Part shown: positions 25,901 through 32,978 of the stretch, one piece after another
Position numbering within the stretch: the stretch's first letter is position 1
How the letters are laid out: every line of letters starts with the position of its first letter
Assembly: GCF_017573545.1 (NCBI RefSeq)
Contig: NZ_JAGEOK010000010.1
Coordinates: 1 to 64,000 of the forward strand
DNA from: Actinomadura nitritigenes
GTDB taxonomy: Bacteria; Actinomycetota; Actinomycetes; Streptosporangiales; Streptosporangiaceae
Length of the DNA stretch: 64,000 nt
Direction of reading: 5' to 3'
Made by a program: the position numbers and the translations under genes
Notes under the pieces: model-generated
The model's database searches: none
Told to the model about the DNA's origin: nothing
Seen by the model: only the letters and a program-made list of their open reading frames with translations

Positions 25901-26202
25901 GAGAGGTCGGCGTCGTCGAGCGTCCGGACGACCTCGAACAGCGCGGCGTCGCGGTCGCCGGCGGTGAGCCCGCCGAACTCGTTCCCGGCGAACGTCAGGA
26001 GCCGCTCCGCCACCGCGTCGGCGATCCCCTCGAACTGCCGCTGGACGCGCCGCCGCCTGATCTCGTCCGGGAACCCGGTCCTGATCAGTTCGGTGAGGTC
26101 CTTGCCGGCGGCGTCCCTGGTGGAACGCCCGGCGAGCCATCGCCCGACGGCCAGCCGCGCCACCGATGCGCCCACCCGCAACGCGGCCACCTCGACGGAC
26201 AT
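22936..26202 (-). CDS. NACHT-domain STAND ATPase with C-terminal leucine-rich repeats (bNACHT/NLR-like)
   Basis: The 1088-residue protein has three parts. Residues 1-230 form an alpha-helical N-terminal domain. Residues about 270-690 form a NACHT module with Walker A GEAGGGKST (290-298), Walker B ALLLVDGVDEV (about 369-379), VIVTSRP (403-409) and the winged-helix signature FVHRTVQEYLAAKQA. Residues about 800-1075 form leucine-rich repeats such as LPKLRELTLRAPG, RRLGLSRTRLDCG, LPLTDLRLSHCE and LSRLYLRDCREVSD. Bacterial NACHT proteins include anti-phage NLR relatives in which the repeats sense and the N-domain signals. The cyclase-like gene ends 47 bp upstream on the same strand, so the two are probably an operon. 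No nuclease or TIR effector domain is visible. Confidence 0.92.
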   Translation of the reverse strand: MSVEVAALRVGASVARLAVGRWLAGRSTRDAAGKDLTELIRTGFPDEIRRRRVQRQFEGIADAVAERLLTFAGNEFGGLTAGDRDAALFEVVRTLDDADLSDDAFFAADADPVKLARGLRSRLPARRAEFELGEAGAHLYEVMLDECCDCLARIVVHLPEFGPRASAETLGRLSGLADQVGAVLARLPARTLTAPEGEADDEEFTRRYLASISESLDTLELFGVRFERFARPQTTLSVAYISLNVSDESPGGPHRAPQAVPLSEWRDQVRTGAVRVEAALGDHRLMLLRGEAGGGKSTLLRWLAITAARGSFTGPLDEWNGSVPFLIKLRSHAGGAMPRPEEFLDDVAGNLAGIMPRGWVHRRLLSGRALLLVDGVDEVATGQRQAVRQWLKRIVDGFRGIRVIVTSRPAAAGSDWLRAEGFATAFLEQLAPADVRTLVQHWHNAVRDCPDIPCAPERLPAYEARLLARFEAAPHLRTLASSPLLAAMLCALNLDREALPRNRMGLYTAALDMLLETRDTKRGIPSALERDQKVRILQDIAWQLSTSARVELPKTMVERLIADRLSSMPQVRAPAEKVLDELLQRSGVLREPVPGRIDFVHRTVQEYLAAKQAADLGDMDLLVRNAHRDTWRETVIMAAGHANEPLRRELLTGILARAHTEKRRSRALKLVAVACLETLPSVPDDLREDLDRCLDDLIPPRDEASARSLATAGEPVLSRLPERLDGMPAGAAQATVRAAALINGPESLDVLARYGADRRPKVWEALSDAWQYFDPGEYAERVLASLPDGAELSVSHSDGQMAALASVPPLSRLYVSTDRPTDLGFLAHHAGSLERLTLMAEEPAVIDPGLLPALPKLRELTLRAPGMTSLRFLDSLPELSGVWLTACDEIEDFTPLVRHGGLHSLSVQDGRNLTELGSLPPLREVRRLGLSRTRLDCGPAEVAEAAPKVDWLIIEECPWVDDLSPLGRLPLTDLRLSHCEAAADISVCAELEDLEFLYLAHSPVADLTPLSRLDRLSRLYLRDCREVSDVSALASLPRLHMLDVAGAAPGLDLAPLAGNRKLTVYIRAGQEVRGAEALGRRLKVSSAR

Positions 26203-26249
26203 GGCACCTCCGCTTCAACCGGAAGATCCATTATGGCGAGAACCCCGTC

Positions 26250-26891
26250 TCACGCGACCGCCATTGTCCGGTCCTCGGGCGTTCCCGAGGCCTCGTGCGG
26301 CACGTGGACGAATCCCTGGCGCCTTCGCGAGGCGACCGAAACCCTCAGGTCAGGGCGGTACGCCGCGGGGCATATCCCGTCGTATCCATGCTTGACGATT
26401 CCCCAGTAGATGTCCTCGGAGACCGCGAGGACGAGCGGTGAACTGCTCGCCCGCAGGCATTTCTTCAGTCTCGGCGCGTCCAGTAATCGGCAGGCCAGAT
26501 CGATGGCCTCGCCGAACGGCCCGTTCTCGTCGCGGTGGATCTCGCCCGCGTGCACGACGGCTCGAAGGCGCATGCACCGGCTCGGCCGTTCCGCCGACGA
26601 AATCGACTCGTTGTACTCGGCCAGTTGCCGGGCGAGGCCCGGTACGAGGCGGGACAGCAGATGGGTCTTCGGTAGTTCGTCGACCGGGTGGAACAGGGCG
26701 AGGACGCCGTCTCCGCGGTCCTCGAACGGGTCGCACCACCGCTCGTCGATGCCCGCGGACGCCATGGCCCGTTTCAGCTGGCCGTAGATCTGGCTCCGCA
26801 GTTCCTCCTTGATCGGGTTCGTGCGGAGCACCCCCGTCGAGTTCTCCAGGTCGACGGCCAGAATGCTTCTGTGCACCGGGTTGCCGCTCAC
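26250..26891 (-). CDS. Class III nucleotide-cyclase-like protein
   Basis: The 213-residue product has the class III cyclase layout. HRSILAVDLENSTG carries the first metal Asp (D14) and FEDRGDGVLALF the second (D61). LRAVVHAGEIHRDENGPFG and EAIDLACRLLDAP correspond to the dimer arm and the transition-state Asn/Arg helix. The Asn position reads D131 while R135 is kept. I recall related actinomycete proteins with NPVHR-type starts next to STAND ATPases, but the product, if any, is unknown. GTG 26891 with GGGGG upstream is preferred over ATG 26984, which lies inside a likely operator. Signalling to the NACHT protein is inference. Confidence 0.78.
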   Translation of the reverse strand: MSGNPVHRSILAVDLENSTGVLRTNPIKEELRSQIYGQLKRAMASAGIDERWCDPFEDRGDGVLALFHPVDELPKTHLLSRLVPGLARQLAEYNESISSAERPSRCMRLRAVVHAGEIHRDENGPFGEAIDLACRLLDAPRLKKCLRASSSPLVLAVSEDIYWGIVKHGYDGICPAAYRPDLRVSVASRRRQGFVHVPHEASGTPEDRTMAVA

Positions 26892-26966
26892 CTGGGCGCC
26901 CCCAAATTCACTCTGCTGTTGGATCCTCCGGCAATAGTCTGCAACCGGTTCTCGGAGCCGTGCAAG

Positions 26967-26984
26967 ATGCACGGCGACATGCAT
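26967..26984. promoter_or_regulatory. ATGCA-N8-TGCAT inverted repeat
   Basis: A perfect 5-bp inverted repeat with an 8-bp spacer lies between the divergent cyclase-like and XRE genes. The same arms and spacing occur at 18899-18916 in the TGCA ladder. A further TGCA lies 7 bp to the left (26961). It is a candidate XRE operator. Confidence 0.5.
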
Positions 26985-27170
26985 GGCCCGTGGATCGCCT
27001 CTGTATCCGTCTGGCAAGGTTGACGACTTCCAGTGAGACAGAATGATGTCAAAGGTGGGGAACCGCTTTTCCGCGAGGTCTGGTGATCCAGGGAGCGCGC
27101 GGTTATCGTTGCCCTGCAACTTGCAGATCGGCCCGGGCCGGAAGGCCGAACCGATTCGCCGGGAGGCAGG

Positions 27171-28043
27171 GTGGCCGCAGCCCCGACCGTCCGCCGTCGC
27201 CGCCTCGGCATCGAGTTGCGGAGGCTGCGGGAGCACGTCGGCCGGACGGTCGAGGAGATCGCGGAGCGGCTCGACTGGTCACCGTCGAAGCTGAGTCGCA
27301 TCGAGAACGCCCGTATCGGTGTGCGCGTTTCGGACGTCCGGCTGCTGCTGGAGCTCTACCGGGTGGACGAGAGCCACAAGGGCGAGGTGCTGGCCCTCGC
27401 GCAGGCCGCGACGGAGCAGGGCTGGTGGGCCGAGTACCGGGACGTCCTCTCCGGTGATTTCGGCACCTATGTCGCGCTGGAGGATGAAGCGCATACGGCC
27501 CTGACTTTCGGGACGTACGCCATTCCGGGACTGCTGCAGAACAGAGAGTACGCGCATCGGATTCTGGACAGCGGCCAAGTCATTGCCGTTTCCACGCCGC
27601 GGCAGGTCGAGCGCCGGCTGGAACTGCGCATGCGGCGGCAGGAGGTACTGCGTCGCGAGAATCCGCTGGCCCTCTCCGCCGTGATCGATGAGTCCGTGTT
27701 GTTACGCGCCATCGGCGACCGCGACATCATGCAGAGGCAGATGCTCGATCTCCTCGATCTCGCCGAGTTGCCGAACGTGCACGTCCACGTGCTGCCGCTC
27801 GATGTCGACAGGGAACCGATATTCTCGGACACCTTCACGCTTCTCGAGTTCGCCCCCGCCTACGATGTCGTCTTTCCCGATATCGTCTACCTGGACAATC
27901 TCCTGACCATGGCGGTACTCCAGAGCGACAGTGCCACGCACATGTACCGGTTGTGCTGGAACGCGCTCAGGTCGCTCTCGCTCTCCGCCGACGATTCCCT
28001 GCGCCGGATATCCCGGGCCGCCGAGGAGTGGAGGGATCGCTGA
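27171..28043 (+). CDS. XRE-family regulator with DUF5753 domain
   Basis: The 290-residue protein has an XRE helix-turn-helix (IELRRLREHVGRTVEEIAER, then SPSKLSRIENARIGVRVSDV) and a DUF5753 domain (GWWAEYRDVLSGDFGTYVAL, AIPGLLQNREYAHRIL, LPNVHVHVLPLDVDREPIFS). GTG 27171 follows GGGAGG. The gene is divergent from the cyclase/NACHT operon and convergent with a DUF397 gene at 28077-28334. It contains a rare TTA Leu codon at 27702-27704 and is less GC-rich than most neighbours. Confidence 0.93.
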   Translation: MAAAPTVRRRRLGIELRRLREHVGRTVEEIAERLDWSPSKLSRIENARIGVRVSDVRLLLELYRVDESHKGEVLALAQAATEQGWWAEYRDVLSGDFGTYVALEDEAHTALTFGTYAIPGLLQNREYAHRILDSGQVIAVSTPRQVERRLELRMRRQEVLRRENPLALSAVIDESVLLRAIGDRDIMQRQMLDLLDLAELPNVHVHVLPLDVDREPIFSDTFTLLEFAPAYDVVFPDIVYLDNLLTMAVLQSDSATHMYRLCWNALRSLSLSADDSLRRISRAAEEWRDR

Positions 28044-28076
28044 CCTGGCCGGCGTGTGCCGGGAGGCCCATGGAGA

Positions 28077-28334
28077 TCACCGCTCGTAGCGGTCCTTGAG
28101 CGCTCGCAGGAGCGCGGAGAATCTCTCGCTCGTGAGGGGCAGGACCGACTCCGGGCGTGTGGAGTCCCGCACCCCGATGAGAGCCGCCGAAAGCCGTGCC
28201 GCCTCGACGCAGTTCGACTCGGCCATGCACCTCGCATCGTCCGCGCACCGTGTGCTTCTGTGCCATACCCGCGCGGGTGTGCCGGAGGTCGAATCGCCGG
28301 CGGTCCCTCCGTCGTGCTCCGTCCATGCGGGCAT
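28077..28334 (-). CDS. DUF397-like protein, convergent with XRE gene
   Basis: The 85-residue product has a DUF397 core: SNCVEAARLSAALIGVRDST, then PLTSERFSALLRALKDRY. The usual W-x-K-S-S opening is missing; the N-terminus instead reads PAWTEHDGGTAGDSTSG. It is convergent with the XRE gene 33 bp away rather than cotranscribed, which is less common for this pair. AAGGGG lies upstream of the ATG. Confidence 0.78.
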   Translation of the reverse strand: MPAWTEHDGGTAGDSTSGTPARVWHRSTRCADDARCMAESNCVEAARLSAALIGVRDSTRPESVLPLTSERFSALLRALKDRYER

Positions 28335-28739
28335 GCCTCGGCCCCTTCATCGCGACCATGCCGCGGGATGCGCGGCCGAAGTCGAGGCTAGCGAGGGGAC
28401 GCCGGTTTCGCGGGAGTTTTCCCTAGCATTTCGGATATTGATGCTCTGTCCAACTAGTGTAAAACGGACAGTTGGAGCATAAGTGATCTTTGTGTGATGG
28501 TCACTGTGAGGGCGGCGGACGGGGTGAGCCGACGGGATGATGGCGCGTAAGGCGGTCCGCGCAATGACCGCCGGGGCGCCTTTTCGGGCCGGTGGCATGT
28601 GGCGGTGAGATTCTCAGTCGAATACGTACCGGTGTGCCGATACTCCAGCGGCAGATCGTGATGTGGCCATGGTCTCGGGGTGTCCGCCACCGATGGAAAC
28701 TCGGACGGCCTCGGCGCGCCGTCTCGGTAGAGTTGCGCC
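28335..28739. other. Intergenic region, AT-rich with a dyad
   Basis: The region separates the DUF397 gene and an acetyltransferase gene, which diverge. It holds an imperfect 40-bp dyad at 28441-28480 and AT-rich stretches that look like promoter DNA. No gene is supported here. Confidence 0.5.
28441..28480. promoter_or_regulatory. 40-bp dyad (possible operator)
   Basis: The ends ATGCTC and GAGCAT are inverted repeats, as are the inner TGTCC and GGACA; CCAACT and AGTTGG also pair across an AT-rich centre. It lies between divergent genes and suits a dimeric regulator, possibly the nearby XRE protein. Confidence 0.4.
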
Positions 28740-29240
28740 GTGCCCGAGCTTCAGCGGCTGGATGCCGGCCATGCCCCGGCGGTCCTGGCGTTCGAGTTGG
28801 CGAACCGTGCCTACTTCGCCGCATCGGTCTCCGACCGGGGCGACGAGTTCTACGACCGGTTCGCCGACCGGCACAGCGCCATGCTGGCCGAGCAGGAGGC
28901 GGGCCTCTGCGCCTTCTACGTGCTCGTCGCCGAGGACGGCTCGGTTCTGGGCCGGTTCAACCTGTACGACCTCGCGGACGGAACGGCCAACCTCGGCTAC
29001 CGGGTCGCGCAGCGCGTCGCCGGCCGCGGCGTGGCGACCGCGACCGTCCGGGAGCTGTGCCGGCTGGCGGCGGTGCGGCACGGGCTGCGCACGCTGCGGG
29101 CAGCCACCTCCCTCGCCAATGTCGCGTCGCAGAAGGTGCTGGCCAAGGCCGGGTTCGTCCCGGTCGGCCCGGCACACCCGGCCGACCTCGGCGGTAAGCC
29201 GGGCACCTGGTACCAGCGCGACCTGGCGTCCCGGCCGTAG
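28740..29240 (+). CDS. GNAT family N-acetyltransferase
   Basis: The 166-residue protein has the RimJ/RimL-type acetyltransferase fold with YVLVAEDGSVLGRFNLYDLA, NLGYRVAQRVAGRGVATATV (the acetyl-CoA loop RVAGRGVA) and LRAATSLANVASQKVLAKAG. It should acetylate an amine of a protein or small molecule using acetyl-CoA. GTG 28740 is used, with only a weak ribosome binding site. Confidence 0.88.
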   Translation: MPELQRLDAGHAPAVLAFELANRAYFAASVSDRGDEFYDRFADRHSAMLAEQEAGLCAFYVLVAEDGSVLGRFNLYDLADGTANLGYRVAQRVAGRGVATATVRELCRLAAVRHGLRTLRAATSLANVASQKVLAKAGFVPVGPAHPADLGGKPGTWYQRDLASRP

Positions 29241-29279
29241 ACCGTCGTGCCCCTGGGCCGGGGCGGTCCAGGAATCGTG

Positions 29280-29309
29280 TTGACGGGCGGTGGCGGTCCG
29301 GGGCAGGAT
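29280..29309 (+). promoter_or_regulatory. Candidate sigma70-type promoter
   Basis: TTGACG (29280-29285) and CAGGAT (29304-29309) are separated by 18 bp and lie about 105 bp upstream of the acetyltransferase ATG at 29416. The hexamers fit streptomycete housekeeping promoters. Confidence 0.4.
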
Positions 29310-29415
29310 CTGGGCGTTGTGATCATCTAGAGGACCTGAGGGACCTGGCCCTGGGACGGTCCGGCAACCTGCCCTCGCGGCAAGGTGCCAAGGCCAGGAG
29401 CGATGAGGAGAGTTC

Positions 29416-30033
29416 ATGGGCGTGCGCCTTGATGTTCCTGTGCTGGCCGGAACGCTCGTCCGGCTGGAGCCGCTGACGATGGACCACGTGGGGGAGTTGG
29501 CGGAGGCCGCCGAGGAGAACCGGGCGTCGTACGGGTTCACGCTCGTGCCCGGCGCGGCGGACATGGAGTCGTACGTCGCCGGGCAGCTCGCGCGGCCAGG
29601 GCTGACGCCGTTCGCGCAGGTCAGGGTCGCGGACGGGAAGGCGGTCGGGCATACCGGCCTCTGGGATCCGCGGACGTGGCCCGGCACGGACCGGCTGTGC
29701 GCGATCGAGGTCGGCTGGACGTGGCTGGCGGCGTCCGCGCAGGGCACCGGCATCAACGTCGAGGCGAAGAAGCTGCTGTTCACCCACGCCTTCGAGACGC
29801 TGGGCGTGGTGCGCGTCGACCTCAAGACGGATGCGCGGAACGAGCGGTCGCGGCGCGCGATCGAACGGCTCGGCGTGCACTTCGAGGGCGTCCTGCGGAG
29901 CTGGTCGCCGTCGTGGGCGCCGGGCGAGGAGGGCACGCTGCGCGACTCGGCGATGTTCTCGGTGGTCGAGCCGGAATGGCCGTCGGTGAAGACGGCCATG
30001 ACGAATCGCCTGGCGGAGACCGCCCGGCGGTGA
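29416..30033 (+). CDS. GNAT family acetyltransferase (RimJ/RimL type)
   Basis: The 205-residue product opens [20 protein letters not shown] and has [20 protein letters not shown] (acetyl-CoA loop AQGTGINV), then [20 protein letters not shown] and GVHFEGVLR. This is the typical Acetyltransf_3 order. GGAGAG precedes the ATG. The acceptor is unknown. It is convergent with the hydrolase gene at 30060-30608. Confidence 0.92.
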   Translation: MGVRLDVPVLAGTLVRLEPLTMDHVGELAEAAEENRASYGFTLVPGAADMESYVAGQLARPGLTPFAQVRVADGKAVGHTGLWDPRTWPGTDRLCAIEVGWTWLAASAQGTGINVEAKKLLFTHAFETLGVVRVDLKTDARNERSRRAIERLGVHFEGVLRSWSPSWAPGEEGTLRDSAMFSVVEPEWPSVKTAMTNRLAETARR

Positions 30034-30059
30034 CGGCTATCGGAGAGGCCGCCGGCCGA

Positions 30060-30608
30060 TCACTGGTGGGCCAGCGGCTCCAGGAGTTCGCGGCCGTGCC
30101 GCCACGAGCCCAGTCCGCTGGCGGAGTTGATGTGCCCGCACTCGCCCGCCAGGTGCCATCGCGCCTCCCACCGCGCCGCGAAGCCTGCGGCCGCCTCGGG
30201 GGTGCAGTACGGGTCGTCGGCGCTTCCCACGACCAGGGCCGGGCACGGCAGCGGCTGCGCCGGCACGTCGGTGAACGTCGCGGCGGCCTGGCGCGGGAAC
30301 GCCGGACCGTCCGGGTCGGGTGGCGCGACCAGGAACGCGCCGCCTACCTGGCGTGAGGGATCGCTGATCAGCCAGGTGGACGCCGCCCAGCAGCCCAGGC
30401 TGTGGGCCACCAGCACGACCCGGCCGTCCTGCCGCGACGCGGCGTCGTACGCGTCCTGCACAGCGCCGACCCAGTCGTCCAGGTCGGGGGCGGACCACGA
30501 GGCGGGGGAGATCCTCACCGCCGAGACGCCCCACTCCCGCTCCCACAGGGTCTGCCAGTGCTTGTCGTCCGAGCCGTCGATGCCCGGGATGATGACGTAC
30601 GCGGTCAC
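30060..30608 (-). CDS. RBBP9/YdeN family alpha/beta hydrolase
   Basis: The 182-residue protein begins TAYVIIPGIDGSDDKHWQTL and carries the nucleophile elbow VVLVAHSLGCWAAS. The acid lies in VVGSADDPYCTPE and the His in ECGHINSASGLG. This short serine hydrolase family (PF06821) has poorly known physiological substrates. The GTG at 30608 gives the family-like start; upstream codons would add an unrelated basic leader. Confidence 0.9.
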   Translation of the reverse strand: MTAYVIIPGIDGSDDKHWQTLWEREWGVSAVRISPASWSAPDLDDWVGAVQDAYDAASRQDGRVVLVAHSLGCWAASTWLISDPSRQVGGAFLVAPPDPDGPAFPRQAAATFTDVPAQPLPCPALVVGSADDPYCTPEAAAGFAARWEARWHLAGECGHINSASGLGSWRHGRELLEPLAHQ

Positions 30609-30716
30609 TGCCCACCACCGTTTCACTCGCCGCCCCCTGCGATCATGGGGGCGCTCGACGCAGATTCTGGTGGATGCATCAGCGTGGCGGCCGTGGCGCA
30701 AGTGATCTCAAAGAAG

Positions 30717-31187
30717 ATGGTGCGGACGACGATGGAATCACTCGACCGGATAGACCGCGACATCCTCGCCCTGCTCCAGGCCGACGGCCGGCTGACCGGC
30801 GCGGAGGTGGGACGCCGCGTCGGGCTCTCGCAGCCCGCGGCCAGCGCGCGCATCCAGCGGCTGGAGAAGAACGGCGTCATCACCGGCTACCGGGCGTTGG
30901 TCGACCCGGAAGCCCTCGGGCTGAACATCCACGCGGTCGTCCGGCTGCGCACCACGCACGCCCGGCTCTCACCCGCCCTGGACTTCGCCTCCCGGACGTC
31001 CGAGATCACCTCCATCCTCAGGGTCACCGGGGAGGACTGCCTCATCTTCGACGTCCACTGCCCGCAGGCGGGACGGCTGGAAGAAGTCGTCGACGCACTG
31101 GCCCGGTACGGCCCCGTCACCACGTCCCTCGTGCTCCGCGCCTATCCGCAGAAGCCGCTGACCGACGCCACCCCGGCGACGTCATGA
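30717..31187 (+). CDS. Lrp/AsnC family transcriptional regulator
   Basis: The 156-residue protein has an N-terminal helix-turn-helix (IDRDILALLQADGRLTGAEV, then SQPAASARIQRLEKNGVITG) and a C-terminal RAM ligand-binding domain with SILRVTGEDCLIFDVHCPQA and GPVTTSLVL. Lrp-type proteins form octamers that respond to amino acids. ATG 30717 or ATG 30732 could be the start. It is divergent from the hydrolase gene at 30060-30608. Confidence 0.93.
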   Translation: MVRTTMESLDRIDRDILALLQADGRLTGAEVGRRVGLSQPAASARIQRLEKNGVITGYRALVDPEALGLNIHAVVRLRTTHARLSPALDFASRTSEITSILRVTGEDCLIFDVHCPQAGRLEEVVDALARYGPVTTSLVLRAYPQKPLTDATPATS

Positions 31188-31278
31188 CCCGCGGCGACCA
31201 CGCTCGCGCCGAGGTGATCCCCGACACCACCTGCTGGTGATCGGCCCACCCATCGCCACCTGCCCGGTTGATCAAGGG

Positions 31279-31836
31279 CTACCGGGCGGGCTCTGAGGGA
31301 CGCAGGCTGTCCAGCACGAGGTCGGCGAGGCGACCGGGCCGGGTGCGGTCGGCGCGGCGGCGTTCCGCCGTGACTGCGGCCAGGACGATGGCTTGCGCGT
31401 CCTGGCCGTCCACATCGGTCCGCACCACGCCCGCCTCCTGAGCATGGGTCAGCAGCTCGGCGAAGATCCGCTGGAGTTCGGCGGCCGTCTGCCGGGTGGC
31501 GTCCGTCAGCGTCACCCCTGCCCCATCGAGCGCTTCGGTGAGGTCCTGCTTGGTGCCGGCCTCGTGGACCAGTTGACGGAGGAAGGGAAACAGCGCCGAT
31601 CCGGCATGGTCGGCCTTCAGCGCCTCGCGCGCCTGGACGATCAGATGCTCCAGGTGGTCGACGACGACGGCCTCGTAGAGGGCCTCCTTGGTGGGGAAAT
31701 GCCGGTGGACGGTGCCCGGGCCCACGCCGGCCCGGCGCGCCACCTCATCGAGTGATACGCCGATGCCCTCGGTGGCGAATGCTTGGCTCGCCGCCTCCAG
31801 GACCCGTGCCCTGTTCCTGCGCGCATCGGCCCGCAT
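31279..31836 (-). CDS. TetR family transcriptional regulator
   Basis: The 185-residue repressor has the TetR helix-turn-helix (RVLEAASQAFATEGIGVSLD, then ARRAGVGPGTVHRHFPTKEA) and a variable alpha-helical ligand domain. ATG 31836 is chosen because GAGGTGG lies six bases upstream. It is divergent from the SnoaL-like gene, with two palindromes between them, so it probably represses itself and that gene. Confidence 0.93.
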   Translation of the reverse strand: MRADARRNRARVLEAASQAFATEGIGVSLDEVARRAGVGPGTVHRHFPTKEALYEAVVVDHLEHLIVQAREALKADHAGSALFPFLRQLVHEAGTKQDLTEALDGAGVTLTDATRQTAAELQRIFAELLTHAQEAGVVRTDVDGQDAQAIVLAAVTAERRRADRTRPGRLADLVLDSLRPSEPAR

Positions 31837-31861
31837 CTCGTTCCACCTCGCGATCGACAAC

Positions 31862-31903
31862 CGGGGCGCGTGCCCCGTATATTAACCGGGGCAACCGCCC
31901 CGG
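31862..31903. promoter_or_regulatory. Twin palindromic operators for TetR
   Basis: CGGGGC-N4-GCCCCG (31862-31877) and CCGGGGC-N4-GCCCCGG (31886-31903) are perfect palindromes with centres 25 bp apart. They flank TATATT (31878-31883), a likely -10 element. Binding by the TetR protein at 31279-31836 would block divergent transcription. Confidence 0.75.
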
Positions 31904-31921
31904 ATACTTGAGGAGTATGCC

Positions 31922-32359
31922 ATGCCCGTTGTCACCCCGCGCGAAGTCGTCAGCCGGCTCCTCCACCTGACCGCCTCCGGGCCCTGCGAGGAGATGGCCG
32001 ACGTGTTCACCGAGGACGCCGTCTTCGAGTTCCCGTTCCAGATGCCCGGCATGCCGCAGGACGAGCAGGACCGTGAGACCTTCCGAGCCCACCTCAAGGC
32101 GGGCGCCCTGGTCCAGAGGTTCGAGTCGGTGGACAACGTCGAGATCCACCAGACCGCCGACCCGGATGTGGTGATAGCCGAGTACCGGCTGCAGGGCCGG
32201 GTCGCTGCGACGGGAAAGCGCTTCGCATCCCGGATCATCATGGTCGCCCGGGTGCGTGATGGGCTGATCAGCTGGTCGCGCAACTACTCCAACCCGCTCG
32301 ACAGTGTGATCGCCTTCGACATGGTCGACGACCTCGTCTCCGGGCTGGCCCGCCACTGA
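31922..32359 (+). CDS. SnoaL-like (NTF2-fold) protein
   Basis: The 145-residue product has the NTF2-like order: a helix VTPREVVSRLLHLTASG, then MADVFTEDAVFEFPFQMPGM, VIAEYRLQGRVAATGKRF and IIMVARVRDGLISWSRNYSN. It probably binds or converts a small hydrophobic molecule. It is divergent from its likely repressor. GAGGAG precedes the ATG. Confidence 0.88.
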   Translation: MPVVTPREVVSRLLHLTASGPCEEMADVFTEDAVFEFPFQMPGMPQDEQDRETFRAHLKAGALVQRFESVDNVEIHQTADPDVVIAEYRLQGRVAATGKRFASRIIMVARVRDGLISWSRNYSNPLDSVIAFDMVDDLVSGLARH

Positions 32360-32402
32360 GGCTCCGAAGGCGTGGCGCGAGGCTGCACTCACCGGACACG
32401 AC

Positions 32403-32792
32403 CTAGAGCTCGAACCAGACGGCGTGGCCCGTTCCGCGCCGCTCCGTGCCCCAAGCCGTCGCGATGGACGCGACGATCCGCAGGCCCCGTCCGGTGACGT
32501 CCAGGTCCGCCGCCTCGGCGACGTGCGGGACGGTCGCCGCCCGCCCATCATCGATCACCTCGATCCGGACGGCCCGCGCCGAGTAGGTCACCTCCACGCG
32601 GATCTGGCCGTCCCGTCCCGACTCGGTGTAGCGCAGCGCGTTCGTCAGCAGTTCGCTCATGCAGAGCGCCGCGTCGTCCAGGCGCGGATGCTCCCGGCCC
32701 AGCACGTCGCGCAGCCAGCGGCGCGCGTGCCCCACCGCCCGGTCCATCCCCGGCAACAGAAGCGCGTCGAACCTCATGGTCGGCGCAGTCAT
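32403..32792 (-). CDS. ATP-binding (RsbW-like HATPase) protein
   Basis: The 129-residue HATPase_c protein has LDDAALCMSELLTNALRYTE (N-box), IEVIDDGR and DLDVTGRGLRIVASIATAWG (G-boxes). It is close to the minimal size of an anti-sigma/serine-kinase domain. ATG 32792 follows AAGGGAGTGG. It is divergent from an XRE-DUF5753/DUF397 pair, completing the common actinomycete trio. Confidence 0.9.
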   Translation of the reverse strand: MTAPTMRFDALLLPGMDRAVGHARRWLRDVLGREHPRLDDAALCMSELLTNALRYTESGRDGQIRVEVTYSARAVRIEVIDDGRAATVPHVAEAADLDVTGRGLRIVASIATAWGTERRGTGHAVWFEL

Positions 32793-32885
32793 CGCCCACT
32801 CCCTTCGCATCGCTGTCGCCGAAAAGAATGAGCCGGACGTCCACCGCCGATCGATGCGTTCGCCGCCCTCGTCCGCAGGTCCTCG

Positions 32886-32927
32886 GGCAACAGTGCCTCG
32901 GTCACTTTTGACCGAGGCACTGTTGCC
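32886..32927. promoter_or_regulatory. Perfect 19-bp inverted repeat with CTTT loop
   Basis: GGCAACAGTGCCTCGGTCA (32886-32904) is exactly complementary to 32909-32927. It lies between two divergent genes, so it is not a terminator for either annotated gene. A cruciform or operator read by the adjacent XRE regulator is the likeliest role. Confidence 0.65.
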
Positions 32928-32978
32928 GCCTTCGTTGGAAACCTTCAGCGTCACGCAAAGTCAAGGCATGATTACTCC

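Noticed and set aside
26892..26984. Longer cyclase-like start at ATG 26984
   Set aside because: The ATG lies inside the ATGCA-N8-TGCAT repeat, the added residues do not resemble the family, and GTG 26891 has a better ribosome binding site.
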